Notes under the pieces: model-generated
Databases searched by the model: none
Told to the model about the DNA's origin: nothing
The model's input: only the letters and a program-made list of their open reading frames with translations
Shown here: in pieces, positions 18,890 through 27,826 of the stretch
Layout of the letters: every line of letters begins with the position of its first letter
Position numbering within the stretch: position 1 is the stretch's first letter
Translations under genes and position numbers: made by a program
Source: Pirellulales bacterium
Lineage (GTDB): Bacteria > Planctomycetota > Planctomycetia > Pirellulales > JACPPG01
NCBI GenBank assembly: GCA_036499395.1
Contig: DASYDW010000100.1
Span: forward strand, 112,558-176,557
DNA length: 64,000 bases
Direction of reading: 5' to 3'

Positions 18890-19774
18890 GTGACCTCGGA
18901 TTCTCCCGGCAAAAAGCTGCGTGCGGCCGTCAAGGAGTCGACGATCCTCATCCCGGGCGCGTTCGACGCCCTGGTCGGCAAGATGATCGAGCGGGCCGGC
19001 TTTCAGTCCATGTATCTTTCGGGCGCGGCTTTTTCGGCCGGAGCGCTCGCGCTTCCGGATATCGGGCTGTTCACCCTGTCGGAGCTGGTCGAACAGACAA
19101 CCCGGCTGACGCGAGCCACGACGATCCCCTTGATCGTCGACGCTGACACGGGCTTCGGCGAAGCGGTGAACGTCGAGCGTACGGTCACCGAGCTCGTTGC
19201 CGCGGGGGCCGCTGCGATTCAGCTCGAAGATCAGCGGCTGCCCAAGCGTTGCGGACACTTGTCAGGAAAGAGTCTAGTCGAGCCGGCCGAAATGGGCGCG
19301 AAGATTCGCGCGGCCGTGGCGGCACGGGGTACGAGCGACGTCGTGATCCTGGCGCGCACTGATGCCCGCGGCGTGAGTGGCATGAGCGAGGCGCTCGATC
19401 GGGCGAAGCGTTTTCTCGATGCGGGGGCTGACTGGATTTTCCCCGAAGCGCTCGCGGACGCGAAAGAGTTCGAGCAGTTTGCCCGCACGATCAAGGCGCC
19501 GCTAGTGGCGAATATGACCGAGTTTGGCAAGAGCCCGCTGTTGCCGCTCACCGAGTTGAAACAAATGGGATACGCCGGCGTGCTGTTGCCGGTGACGCTA
19601 TTGCGCGTGGCGATGAAGGCGGTGGACGATGCCCTGAGTGCCATTACGGCTGCGGGCACGCAACAAGCACTGCTCGACCGCATGCAATCGCGACAAGAAC
19701 TCTACGACCTGCTCGGCTACACCGGTTATGAAGACCGTGACCGAGCGTATTTCCAAAACGAGGCGAATTCATGA
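18890..19774 (+). CDS. prpB: 2-methylisocitrate lyase (PEP mutase/isocitrate lyase family)
   Basis: About 294 residues, the usual PrpB size. Splits 2-methylisocitrate to pyruvate and succinate in the methylcitrate cycle. It shows the family signature KRCGHL, with the catalytic Cys, in LPKRCGHLSGKSLVE. Other conserved segments are MYLSGAAFSAGALALPDIGL, PLIVDADTGFGEAVNV and AAIQLEDQ. I place the start at GTG 18890 (AAGGGA upstream; SPGKKLRAA then aligns with the family start) rather than GTG 18848. It overlaps prpC by ATGA, so the pair is co-translated. prpD is not in this window. Confidence 0.9.
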   Translation: MTSDSPGKKLRAAVKESTILIPGAFDALVGKMIERAGFQSMYLSGAAFSAGALALPDIGLFTLSELVEQTTRLTRATTIPLIVDADTGFGEAVNVERTVTELVAAGAAAIQLEDQRLPKRCGHLSGKSLVEPAEMGAKIRAAVAARGTSDVVILARTDARGVSGMSEALDRAKRFLDAGADWIFPEALADAKEFEQFARTIKAPLVANMTEFGKSPLLPLTELKQMGYAGVLLPVTLLRVAMKAVDDALSAITAAGTQQALLDRMQSRQELYDLLGYTGYEDRDRAYFQNEANS

Positions 19775-20889
19775 GCGAAGCCGTTTACAGTCCAGGCCTG
19801 GAAGGCGTGATTGCGGGCGAGACGGGAATCAGCACCGTCGACGAAGGGCTGCACTATCGTGGGTACTCAGTCGAAGAGTTGGCCACGCATTCCACGTTCG
19901 AAGAGACGGCCTATCTGATCCTGTACGGCGAATTGCCGAAGGCCGCGGATCTGAAAGAGTTTCGTGCGCAATTGGCACGCGGGGCCGGGGTGCCCAAGGA
20001 GATCATCGACGTTCTGCGCAAGATTCCCGACCATGCTTCGACGATGGACGTGATGCGTACCGGCGTCAGCTTGCTCGCGCATTGGGACCCTGACACGGAC
20101 GACAACAGCCACGAAGCCAACCTGCGCAAGGCCGAACGATTGCTGGCGCAACTGCCCGTCATCATGGCGGCCCGGCATCGTTTGACCGGCGGCGAGGAGC
20201 CGGTGAAGCCGGACCCGAACCTGTCGATCGCGGGCAACATTCTGTGGATGCTGCGAGGTGAAAAGCCGAGCGAGCGCTGGACCAAGGCGATGGATGTATC
20301 GCTGATTCTCTACGCCGAACACGAGTACAACGCCTCGACCTTTGCCGCACGCGTGATCACTTCCACGCGGGCCGATTTGCACTCCGCGATCACCGGCGCA
20401 GTTGGGGCGCTGAAGGGACCCTTGCACGGCGGGGCGAACGAACGCGTGCTGGAAGTGCTGCAAGAAGTTGGCACCTCGCAGAATGCCGAGCCGTGGGTGC
20501 GCAAGGCGCTGGCCGCCAAGCAATTGATCATGGGCTTCGGACACCGGGTGTACAAAACCGGCGATCCTCGGGCTAAGTATCTGAAGACCCTCTGCCAGGA
20601 AATCGCTGTCGAGACCGGCAACGAGGACATGGAGAAGATGGCCGAGATCATCGAAGGGATCGTGACCGGCGAAAAGAAGCTGCCCCCGAATCTTGATTGG
20701 CCCAGCGCTCGGCTATATCACTACATGGGCTTGCCGATTTATCTCTACACGCCGCTGTTCGTTGTCAGCCGCGTATCTGGCTGGAGTGCCCACGTCATCG
20801 AGCAGGCCGACAACAACCGGCTGATCCGGCCGCGGGCTCGTTATATCGGCTACGCGGCCCGGCCGTATGTGCCGATCGAGAAGCGGTAG
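19771..20889 (+). CDS. prpC: 2-methylcitrate synthase / citrate synthase
   Basis: 372 residues, the length of short methylcitrate synthases. It condenses propionyl-CoA (or acetyl-CoA) with oxaloacetate. Key motifs: GVIAGETGISTVD, LHGGANERVLEVL (active-site His) and FGHRVYKTGDPRAKYLK (second active-site His and Arg), then AMIEQADNNRLIRPRARY-like ending. The ATG lies inside the prpB stop (ATGA), so it follows prpB directly. Assignment as PrpC rather than GltA rests on the neighbour and the size, hence moderate certainty about substrate. Confidence 0.9.
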   Translation: MSEAVYSPGLEGVIAGETGISTVDEGLHYRGYSVEELATHSTFEETAYLILYGELPKAADLKEFRAQLARGAGVPKEIIDVLRKIPDHASTMDVMRTGVSLLAHWDPDTDDNSHEANLRKAERLLAQLPVIMAARHRLTGGEEPVKPDPNLSIAGNILWMLRGEKPSERWTKAMDVSLILYAEHEYNASTFAARVITSTRADLHSAITGAVGALKGPLHGGANERVLEVLQEVGTSQNAEPWVRKALAAKQLIMGFGHRVYKTGDPRAKYLKTLCQEIAVETGNEDMEKMAEIIEGIVTGEKKLPPNLDWPSARLYHYMGLPIYLYTPLFVVSRVSGWSAHVIEQADNNRLIRPRARYIGYAARPYVPIEKR

Positions 20890-20955
20890 TCGCCGTTAAT
20901 CGTGGTGCAGTTCGCAGAGCGGTCTGCGCGCTGGTTGAGCGATCTATTAATCCTA

Positions 20956-20987
20956 GTGCGCACAGCGCACCCTACGAAGCGCACCCT
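20956..20987. repeat. Palindromic intergenic repeat (CACCCTAC family)
   Basis: Hairpin GTGCGC-ACA-GCGCAC (20956-20970) followed by CCTACG and a second half-copy GCGCACCCTACG. It lies between the convergent prpC and the following minus-strand gene. Related copies lie at 58003-58066, 62617-62640 and 62701-62723. Confidence 0.75.
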
Positions 20988-20993
20988 ACGACG

Positions 20994-21020
20994 GCCACTG
21001 CTGGACGAGCCAGCAGTGGC
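20994..21020. repeat. Perfect 11-bp inverted repeat, terminator-like hairpin
   Basis: GCCACTGCTGG - ACGAG - CCAGCAGTGGC, perfect 11-bp arms and a 5-nt loop, between the convergent prpC and the next minus-strand gene. No U-run follows, so it is not a classical intrinsic terminator. It may halt transcription from both sides or be a REP-like element. Confidence 0.7.
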
Positions 21021-21044
21021 ACCCGCGTTTCACTCGGCTTCGAT

Positions 21045-23069
21045 TTACGGTGCCGGCATTTCGACCGCGGCGCGGAAGGTCACGCCGTGTTGGCTGGGGA
21101 CCAGGTGGCTGACGCTGACGCCTGTGGTCCCTTCGATCTCTTGTTCGCTCGGCAATAGCTCTTGCAGCTTCTTGACGAGCTTCTGATCGTCCTCGTCACC
21201 GGATGTCGAGGTTCCTGGCGCGGCCACGGATGACGTCGTGTAATTGAAGACCGAGCCGAGTTGTTGCCGCAATGTCTTCAAATAACGATCGAAATCGGTC
21301 ACCTGGAAGTAGATGCAGGCCTCGGGCGGCATGAGTGCCGCGGCCTTGCGAGGCAAGTCGCCATTACGAAACGCCGCCGATCCTTCGGGAGGATTGCGAA
21401 CGGTCGACAACAGCGGTTCGACCACATCCTGTCCGATTCCTAGCACCATGTAGCCGTGGCCGACAAACAAACCTCCGGTAAACACATCTTCTACCTTGAA
21501 CCGCAAGCCGATGAAGCCTTGCTCTTCGGCCGGGCTGACCACGCCTTCTGTCAGGGCGGCAAAGCCCGAGGCGAGCTGAATCAGTTTTTTCCACAGCTCG
21601 GCGTCCTTCAGTTGCCACACGATGCCCGTGCGTGTCTCGGGGGCTTGCACCTCTTCTCCATCGGCCGGCTTGACGGTCAGCTCGGCAGGTGGGAAGGAGA
21701 CGAAATAATGATTCGTGCCGACCGCCGACAGAATGGTTTGGACGTCGTTCTGCGTGAACGCGCTGATCTGTTGCTCGACTTGGACAACCATGGATTCGAC
21801 CTGATCGCCGGCTTCGGCAACGATGACGTCGCGAATCAATTTGTAGGCCTTGCCCAGGTCGAAGCTCAATTGGTCAAAGCTCAGCACGCTGGCCGGCACC
21901 CAGGCGGGCGTTTCCGGCTGAAACGTAGGCTGGTCGAGCAGGGCCAGCAGGCCTTGCCTTGGTTCAGGAGCTGAGAAGAACAGCCCGGCACGCATCGCAC
22001 CTCGATCGAGCGCGATACGCAGAGCACCGGGGCCGAGTCGATCGAGACCGAGCGCCTTGATGACGCGGGCCGGAGTCGGGCTTTCGGCGTTCTCGGCCAG
22101 CTTCAGCAGCGGTTGGGCCATGAACAACACGTCCAACAGCGGGACGCCGTCCGGCATCGCCGCGGCCAGGCCAGGCGTCGACATGATGCGCGGCGTGAGC
22201 CCTACCGGCTCCGAGGAACGATGGGCTTTCAAGAAGCGGGCAAAGATGCCCTTGGCTTCTTCCAGACCGGTGATCGCGTCGAGGTCGATCTTCTTGTCGG
22301 GATCATTTCCGAGCTTCTCACGAACCTCGGTTTCCGATTGCGGAAAGGTCGTGCCGACAAGGATGCGGTCCTCGATGCGGGTAAAGAACGTGTGTACTTC
22401 GTCGACCGTGATCTGTTTGCCGTCAGTGGCTTTCTGTCGCTGCTCTTCGAGCTTGGCTTTGACCGCATCCTCGTCCAGGTCTTCCAGATCGCTGGCATCG
22501 ATATGCGGCAAAACCGCTGGGCCGCGCGTGGGGGCCGTGATGTGAATCACGGTCTGGCCATCGACGTCGAAGTCGACGCGTCTGGCGCCGGCCGGCAGAT
22601 CCTTTTCCTCGTCCAGGGATTGGGCGAGCGCCGTCATTAGGCGTTGACCCAAATCCGAGTCGGGCTCGGCCCACCCCAGGCCGACGGCCAACGGATAGCG
22701 GTCGCGGCGCGGTTCAACAATCACCGCGATGCCGACCTCTTTGTTGAACAGCTTGGGAAAGTCTTCGATCTTCAGGTTGTACTTGGCGAGCGACTCCGTG
22801 AACTTAGAAAACCCGTCGGCCGCTTGCTCCTGGATCAGGCTGACGATTCCTTCGAAGCGCTTCTGGCTAAGCAGCACGCTGCCCAGCTTGGTTTGCTCGC
22901 GGAAGGCGTCGACAAACTTGCGCCCCTCGGGCACGCGCAAGACGAAAACCGTCTCGTCAGGCAGACATTCGTGCGAAGGCTGCAGGGCCTCAGCCGCGCG
23001 CGACAATTGAGCGGCGAACGCAACGATCAAAAACAAAACTGCGTAACGAGTAAAACGTCGAGATTTCAT
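21045..23069 (-). CDS. Exported protein of unknown function (large, planctomycete-type)
   Basis: 674 residues with a signal peptide (RYAVLFLIVAFAAQLSRAAEA). The mature protein is soluble and mixed alpha/beta, with repeated domains about residues 30-300 and 330-600 that each contain charged helices (for example EQAADGFSKFTESLAKYNLKIEDFPKLFNKEVGIAVIVEP) and a glycine near SLGLDRLGPGALRIAL. I do not recognise a catalytic motif; DUF3352-like proteins are a possible relation. It is the last gene of a three-gene operon; its ATG overlaps the protease's TAA as TAATG, with AAAGG upstream. Co-expression with a secreted protease suggests an envelope role, inferred from context only. Confidence 0.7.
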   Translation of the reverse strand: MKSRRFTRYAVLFLIVAFAAQLSRAAEALQPSHECLPDETVFVLRVPEGRKFVDAFREQTKLGSVLLSQKRFEGIVSLIQEQAADGFSKFTESLAKYNLKIEDFPKLFNKEVGIAVIVEPRRDRYPLAVGLGWAEPDSDLGQRLMTALAQSLDEEKDLPAGARRVDFDVDGQTVIHITAPTRGPAVLPHIDASDLEDLDEDAVKAKLEEQRQKATDGKQITVDEVHTFFTRIEDRILVGTTFPQSETEVREKLGNDPDKKIDLDAITGLEEAKGIFARFLKAHRSSEPVGLTPRIMSTPGLAAAMPDGVPLLDVLFMAQPLLKLAENAESPTPARVIKALGLDRLGPGALRIALDRGAMRAGLFFSAPEPRQGLLALLDQPTFQPETPAWVPASVLSFDQLSFDLGKAYKLIRDVIVAEAGDQVESMVVQVEQQISAFTQNDVQTILSAVGTNHYFVSFPPAELTVKPADGEEVQAPETRTGIVWQLKDAELWKKLIQLASGFAALTEGVVSPAEEQGFIGLRFKVEDVFTGGLFVGHGYMVLGIGQDVVEPLLSTVRNPPEGSAAFRNGDLPRKAAALMPPEACIYFQVTDFDRYLKTLRQQLGSVFNYTTSSVAAPGTSTSGDEDDQKLVKKLQELLPSEQEIEGTTGVSVSHLVPSQHGVTFRAAVEMPAP

Positions 23070-24082
23070 TATTGGCCTTTCGCACTGGCGCCGGTTTCAG
23101 TCGGTTGGTTTTTTGCACTGTCCGCTTTTTTCGCCGCCGCGGCTGCTGCGGCTGCCGCTTCACGCGTTGGCGGAGGTAGATACGTGATGCCGTTTTGCGG
23201 CTGTGACGAATCGTACAGATACGCGTCACGATGGATCAGGAACTCGATCAGGTCGGCGGCCGGAATGCCGAAGGCCAGGCCGTCGAACAAAGTGGCGCCG
23301 GCACAGGCGATGCCCACGACTTCACCGCGCAGATTGAATAGCGGACCGCCGCTGTTGCCTGGATTGATTGCGGCGTCGGTCTGAATCAGTCGCAGGTGAC
23401 CGATCGTGCGACTGGTCGAGCTAACGATCCCCTGCGTCACGGTGCGTTCCAGTCCGAGCGGGTTGCCGATGGCAAACACGACGTCGCCGACGCGGAGGTC
23501 GTCACGGTCGTCGATCAGCACCGGCTTGGGCGCCTCGCCCGATAGCTCAGCCAGGTCGAGCTGCAGGAGAGCAATGTCGCGCAGCGGCTGCAGCGCCAGG
23601 ATGCGGACTTTTTTCAGCTCGTGCTTTTCATAGCCTTGGGATGTCGGTTTGAAATAGGTCACCGAGATCTTGGTTTCGCCTTCGACGACGTGATAGTTCG
23701 TGATCACGTGCCCCTTGTTGCTGATGACGAATCCGCTGCCCTGGCCGATGGCGGTTTTGACCATCACGACCGAATCGCCGCAGCGTTTGGCGAGCTCCGG
23801 GACGTCAGCCGGCGCGGCACGTCCTGTCAGGAAGATGCCGCGGTCGCGATTCGATTCTTCGGCGGCCTGGCTCGCGCCGCGATCGATCCCCAGCAGTCGT
23901 TTGGCCGGGATCTGCAGCACGTCGTGCCCCAGGTCGAGGACGATGCCTTGGTCGTTTTCGCGCAGTAGTTCGGCCGTGATCTTGGCCCCGCCGACGAGCG
24001 TGACCGTGACCTGCTGGCCGGCATGTGCGGTCGCGACAAACGAGACCGTTGTCAGAGCAACGAGGAGAAGACGTCGCAGCAT
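23069..24082 (-). CDS. Exported trypsin-like serine protease (S1C-type)
   Basis: About 337 residues with a signal peptide (RRLLLVALTTVSFVATAHA). After an N-terminal beta domain (VTVTLVGGAKITAELL) comes a trypsin-like fold with the triad His (GHVITNYHVVEG), Asp (LRDIALLQLDL) and Ser (INPGNSGGPLFNLRG). No PDZ domain is visible, unlike DegP. The C-terminus is Ala/Lys-rich (AAAAAAAAAKKADSAKNQ). ATG 24082 is set because GGGAGG lies 7 nt upstream and it overlaps the preceding stop as TGATG; the extension to 24250 is discarded. Likely periplasmic quality control or processing; middle gene of the operon. Confidence 0.9.
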   Translation of the reverse strand: MLRRLLLVALTTVSFVATAHAGQQVTVTLVGGAKITAELLRENDQGIVLDLGHDVLQIPAKRLLGIDRGASQAAEESNRDRGIFLTGRAAPADVPELAKRCGDSVVMVKTAIGQGSGFVISNKGHVITNYHVVEGETKISVTYFKPTSQGYEKHELKKVRILALQPLRDIALLQLDLAELSGEAPKPVLIDDRDDLRVGDVVFAIGNPLGLERTVTQGIVSSTSRTIGHLRLIQTDAAINPGNSGGPLFNLRGEVVGIACAGATLFDGLAFGIPAADLIEFLIHRDAYLYDSSQPQNGITYLPPPTREAAAAAAAAAKKADSAKNQPTETGASAKGQ

Positions 24083-26313
24083 CAGTTCGCCTCCCGGGCG
24101 ATGTAAATAATCAAACGATCCTGGCAGAGCAGGGCCAGGTCTTGGACGTGATCGCCGTCTGCGTCGAGGCCGATCACAACGCGCGGCTCGGTGATCTGTT
24201 GTTCTTCTTTGCCACCGTAGGGATAGGTGCGATCGTCGAAGACTTTCCACGAGCCCAGTGCGACGAGCCCTTTTTCCCCGCGGCCGAGAACCGTCACCTG
24301 GTGACGCGCGTCATCGAAGAGAATAACGTCTTCCTGGCCATCGCCGGTGACGTCGGTCGTGGCGATGCGATGGATGGCCGGTTCCTTAACGCCGCTGGGG
24401 CGACCGACGCGACCGTCGAAGCTGTCCTTAAGGGTCAGTTCCCAGGGGCGTCCGCGGCCGAGTCGGATCACGCTTTCTTGATCGACGAGCATCAGTCCCA
24501 GGACGGAGTCGAACAGCAATTGGCTGCCGCCCGGCGGCTTGATGCTGTCCTTCACTCGCAGGATGCCGGCATCGTCGGGCTTCAATTGATGAACGAATGC
24601 GCCTCCCTGCTCCAAGGCCCAGGCGGTGCCGTCAGTCAAGGGTACGAAGCTGGCGATTTTCTGTCCGTCGGGCAGCATGACCTGGTCGGTCGGTTGCATG
24701 TCGTCGTTAAGCCATTGCAGCACGCCGTCGGTCAAACGGCCCAACCGCGGCCGGCCGGCATAGTTGTAGATTCCGAACTCGTTGAGGTCGACTTTCACCA
24801 GGTTCGCCGGCTCGCGCGATGTGACCTTGCCTGCGTCATCGACCGAGACCAGTTTCAGCGTGTTGCTGTAAGAGGGTTGGACGAGCACCCGTTTTCCGCC
24901 TAGCCACATCACCTTCTCAGCCTTCGTTCCCTGGCCGGTGAAGCGGGTGCGGACGGGCTCCATCTGTTCTTTTTCCCAGACGTACAAATCGAGATCAGCG
25001 CCGACGCGCTGGACCCACCAGGCCGTGGTGCCGACCGAACCGAGCGCCAGGATCGTGCGATCCGCCACGTCGGCCGATTGCGGCATGGCGACCGGGTAGG
25101 TCATGCGATTGTTTTCCCAGACGCTCGAATAAAGGTCGGTTCCGTCTTTGACCCACAGCAGCAGCTTGCCCGGCTGCGCATGCGCGGCGGCCAGACCACG
25201 TACTCCGCTAATCAACGGGAACGTCTCTTCGGCCTGCCAGCCAGTGTCGCCGACGGGCTGTACTCGCAACCGAGGTTGTGTAGAGTCGACAGCCACGAGC
25301 GCCGGATGACCGGCCAGTTGAATGCCGGTCCACAATGCCTTGGGCCCGCTGGGCATCGGCAAAGATTCCTGACGACCGAGTTCGCTCTCTTCGCCGCGTC
25401 CCAGGACGTAGCGCCGGAGTAACCCTTCTTGCACGCCTCCGAGCAACAACAGTTCGGCCGGGGCGCTGACGACCGGCAGCGCTCGCGCGCCGGCCACACC
25501 TTGCTCGTACAGCGTTTGCGCGGACATCAGCTTGCCGTCGCGGTTTTCATGCCAACGAATCGTTTGCTTGGGCTGCTGCGATTGTTCCCACAGATCGAGA
25601 TCGCCGTCGCCGTCGAGATCGACGAAACGCCATTCCACTCGTCCACGCCGTTCGCGCGGGCTGAGCCAGGTGGCGCGGGCGCCCGGTTGCAGGTTCAAGG
25701 TTTGAATCCCTTGCTCGAAACTGACGAACAGCTCGAACACGTCCGGCGAGGATTCGCACAGCAATAACAGTTCGTGCTTGCCCGAGGTGGCGCCGGGAAG
25801 CAGATCCCAGTGCGCGGTCTTCTTCCATTCGTCCGTTCCGTTCAACTTGTAAAGCAGAACCTTGTTCGATGGGCTCGTGAGAATCAGGAGCTCGGGCTTA
25901 CCGTCGCCGTCGATATCGCGGGCCAGCGCGTCGGCCGGCACTTCGTCGAGCGACAGTTCAATGCGCTTCCAATCCGGAGCGCTGGGAAGATCGTTGGGGC
26001 GATCGGCGTCCGCGGCCGAAGCCGTTTCACGCTCGGCTGGCGGTACCCAGCGATAGATATCCAGCCGCGACATGCGCGTGTTGATCACGACCAACTGCTG
26101 GCGGCCGGTGCCGGCCAGATCGGCGGCGAAGACGCGATTCGGCGAGCCCTCTTGCTTGACGATTCGCATCCCTTGCCAGCCGGCCATATCGTCGGCAGCG
26201 CGGACCGGCGTAGCGACAGGACAGGGAGCCATCACGGCCACGGCCAACAGAATCGCGCGACGAATTGTCGCAACTCGAAAATCTAAACGATCGCTATCGA
26301 AGGAGTTCATCAT
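24082..26313 (-). CDS. Exported FG-GAP/VCBS repeat protein
   Basis: About 743 residues; a signal peptide is at RRAILLAVAVMAPCPVATPVRA. The body contains FG-GAP/VCBS-type calcium loops: ARDIDGDGKPELLILT, FVDLDGDGDLDLWEQ, DVTGDGQEDVILFD and LDADGDHVQDLALL, between propeller strands such as QLVVINTRMSRLDIYRW. Probably a secreted beta-propeller. Start uncertain: ATG 26313 (chosen) or 26310, or an upstream frame to 26379; no convincing ribosome site. First gene of a three-gene operon whose junctions overlap (TGATG, then TAATG). Its co-transcription with a protease suggests it is a partner or substrate; inferred. Confidence 0.8.
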   Translation of the reverse strand: MMNSFDSDRLDFRVATIRRAILLAVAVMAPCPVATPVRAADDMAGWQGMRIVKQEGSPNRVFAADLAGTGRQQLVVINTRMSRLDIYRWVPPAERETASAADADRPNDLPSAPDWKRIELSLDEVPADALARDIDGDGKPELLILTSPSNKVLLYKLNGTDEWKKTAHWDLLPGATSGKHELLLLCESSPDVFELFVSFEQGIQTLNLQPGARATWLSPRERRGRVEWRFVDLDGDGDLDLWEQSQQPKQTIRWHENRDGKLMSAQTLYEQGVAGARALPVVSAPAELLLLGGVQEGLLRRYVLGRGEESELGRQESLPMPSGPKALWTGIQLAGHPALVAVDSTQPRLRVQPVGDTGWQAEETFPLISGVRGLAAAHAQPGKLLLWVKDGTDLYSSVWENNRMTYPVAMPQSADVADRTILALGSVGTTAWWVQRVGADLDLYVWEKEQMEPVRTRFTGQGTKAEKVMWLGGKRVLVQPSYSNTLKLVSVDDAGKVTSREPANLVKVDLNEFGIYNYAGRPRLGRLTDGVLQWLNDDMQPTDQVMLPDGQKIASFVPLTDGTAWALEQGGAFVHQLKPDDAGILRVKDSIKPPGGSQLLFDSVLGLMLVDQESVIRLGRGRPWELTLKDSFDGRVGRPSGVKEPAIHRIATTDVTGDGQEDVILFDDARHQVTVLGRGEKGLVALGSWKVFDDRTYPYGGKEEQQITEPRVVIGLDADGDHVQDLALLCQDRLIIYIAREAN

Positions 26314-26379
26314 GTTTGTCAGCGCGAGGATGATAGTGCTAACCGAAGGCCGCACGAGAACATCGCTGCCATTGCCCAC

Positions 26380-26757
26380 GGTTCTGTCTTGGCCCGAATA
26401 GCTTCTCCAGACTATAACGGTGCCCCTGGAAGTCGGGAAGGAATCGCGCCGCGGGGCGCCGCCCGGTCCGCTAGCGGCTTGGCTGGCGGGGGCGGCTGCG
26501 GGCCGAATCCTTCAATTCTAGGTCGCCTGCTCGTGAGACTGATCTTCTAGCCGTGCTGCCAGCGACGCTCGGATTCAGGCAAAAGAGGGCAGCCGCCCGA
26601 AAAACCCGCACCGGTGCGCTAGGTGGACCGGGGCAGGGCACCCCCTGAACGCCGGCTCGTCACGGGGCATTCGGTCGCGTGAATGCGAGCTGTGATTGAC
26701 GCCCGTCCCCAAACCTTGGTACTTACCCGACGCGAGTCCAACATTGGACAGTAAATC
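26380..26757. other. Intergenic region, about 380 bp, divergent promoters
   Basis: Lies between the divergent FG-GAP operon and the secretin-like genes. No gene is apparent. A perfect palindrome GTCCAA-CA-TTGGAC at 26736-26749, 9 nt before the ATG at 26758, could be an operator. TTGACG at 26696-26701 may be a -35 box, but no good -10 follows. Confidence 0.4.
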
Positions 26758-27783
26758 ATGGGCGTGAAGGCCGTCGCCGAAAGGTTCGAGGGGACAATAA
26801 TCGTGATCCGCGGATTCCTTGTCGCAAGCGTGCTCCTTCTCGGCACTGGTCTCGCGGTGCGCGGCGAGGACGTTGCCGATCAGGACATCTCGAAACAGGA
26901 CACGATACTTAAGCGGCTCGAGATCAAAGAGGCGCAGCTCGCTGCACTGTTGAGCGAGGTCGAGCATTTGCGACGGCTGGCGGGCCATGCTGCGCAGATG
27001 TCGGTTAAAGTGCATGTCGTCGAAATCGATCTGACCCGGCTACGCGAAGAAGCGATCGAGCTGGGCATGCGTTCGAGCGACCCGCAAAGAGCGGCCACTC
27101 TCTCGGCCATTGCTGCCCGGCTGCAGGAACGTGACGACGTCGGCGAGCGTGATGGATCTGCATTTTGTCGTGCGTTGCCGGCGGAGCATCCGTTCTTCGA
27201 CTTCCTGGATCACTTGGAAGCGAAGGAGATGGCAACGTCAATTGTCGATGCCAATCTTGGCTGCGAGCCAGGGCGCGCCACGTGGCACCTGAGCGGCGGC
27301 GCCTTCCCTTGCGTCCTTGGCCCCGCTGCCGGCGATGTTGCAAGCGACGACGTGAGAATGCAGTTCTATGGCACGAAGATCGACCTGACGGCGCGGCCAC
27401 TGGTGAAGGATCGTGTCCGATTGAACGTGCGGATCGCAGTTTCTGAGATTGATCTGTCGATCGCGCTGCGAAAAGGCGAACACGTCGTTCCTGGATTGAA
27501 GAGCCAAGAGTTCGCGATTGAGCGCGATGCGGAGTTTGGGAAGACGTTGATTTGCACGAGTACTGCCGAGCGGCGTACATATCATCCGTCGTACGACGAG
27601 CGCGACCTGATCGCAGGTGTTGACACCTACCTGCACCGACGGCTGCGCTTCGTCTTCGATCCTGCGCAGGACGAAGATGACGCGAACGCACCGACGCACG
27701 TCTACCGGAAGCTGATCATGGTGACGCCACAAGCGTGCGACCTGGAAGCGGTCGAACCGCAGCCGGCAGTCTTTGTCGATTAA
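26758..27783 (+). CDS. Secretin-core-like exported protein (paralog 1)
   Basis: 341 residues. A hydrophobic N-terminal segment (IRGFLVASVLLLGTGLAVRG) is followed by a short coiled coil (TILKRLEIKEAQLAALLSEVEHLRRL). Then comes a beta-rich region with the order of the secretin core: VKVHVVEIDLTRL, LDHLEAKEMATSIV, LSGGAFPCVLGP, RVRLNVRIAVSEID, VPGLKSQEFAIE and a final KLIMVTP strand resembling secretin C-termini. It lacks N-domains and much of the pore-forming barrel, so a full secretin channel is unlikely. Gene begins just after a palindrome. Its tandem paralog follows 43 bp downstream. Role unknown. Confidence 0.65.
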   Translation: MGVKAVAERFEGTIIVIRGFLVASVLLLGTGLAVRGEDVADQDISKQDTILKRLEIKEAQLAALLSEVEHLRRLAGHAAQMSVKVHVVEIDLTRLREEAIELGMRSSDPQRAATLSAIAARLQERDDVGERDGSAFCRALPAEHPFFDFLDHLEAKEMATSIVDANLGCEPGRATWHLSGGAFPCVLGPAAGDVASDDVRMQFYGTKIDLTARPLVKDRVRLNVRIAVSEIDLSIALRKGEHVVPGLKSQEFAIERDAEFGKTLICTSTAERRTYHPSYDERDLIAGVDTYLHRRLRFVFDPAQDEDDANAPTHVYRKLIMVTPQACDLEAVEPQPAVFVD

Positions 27784-27826
27784 AGTTTGTCACGTCGTGG
27801 GAATCCACAGATTAAAGGAGCAGATC

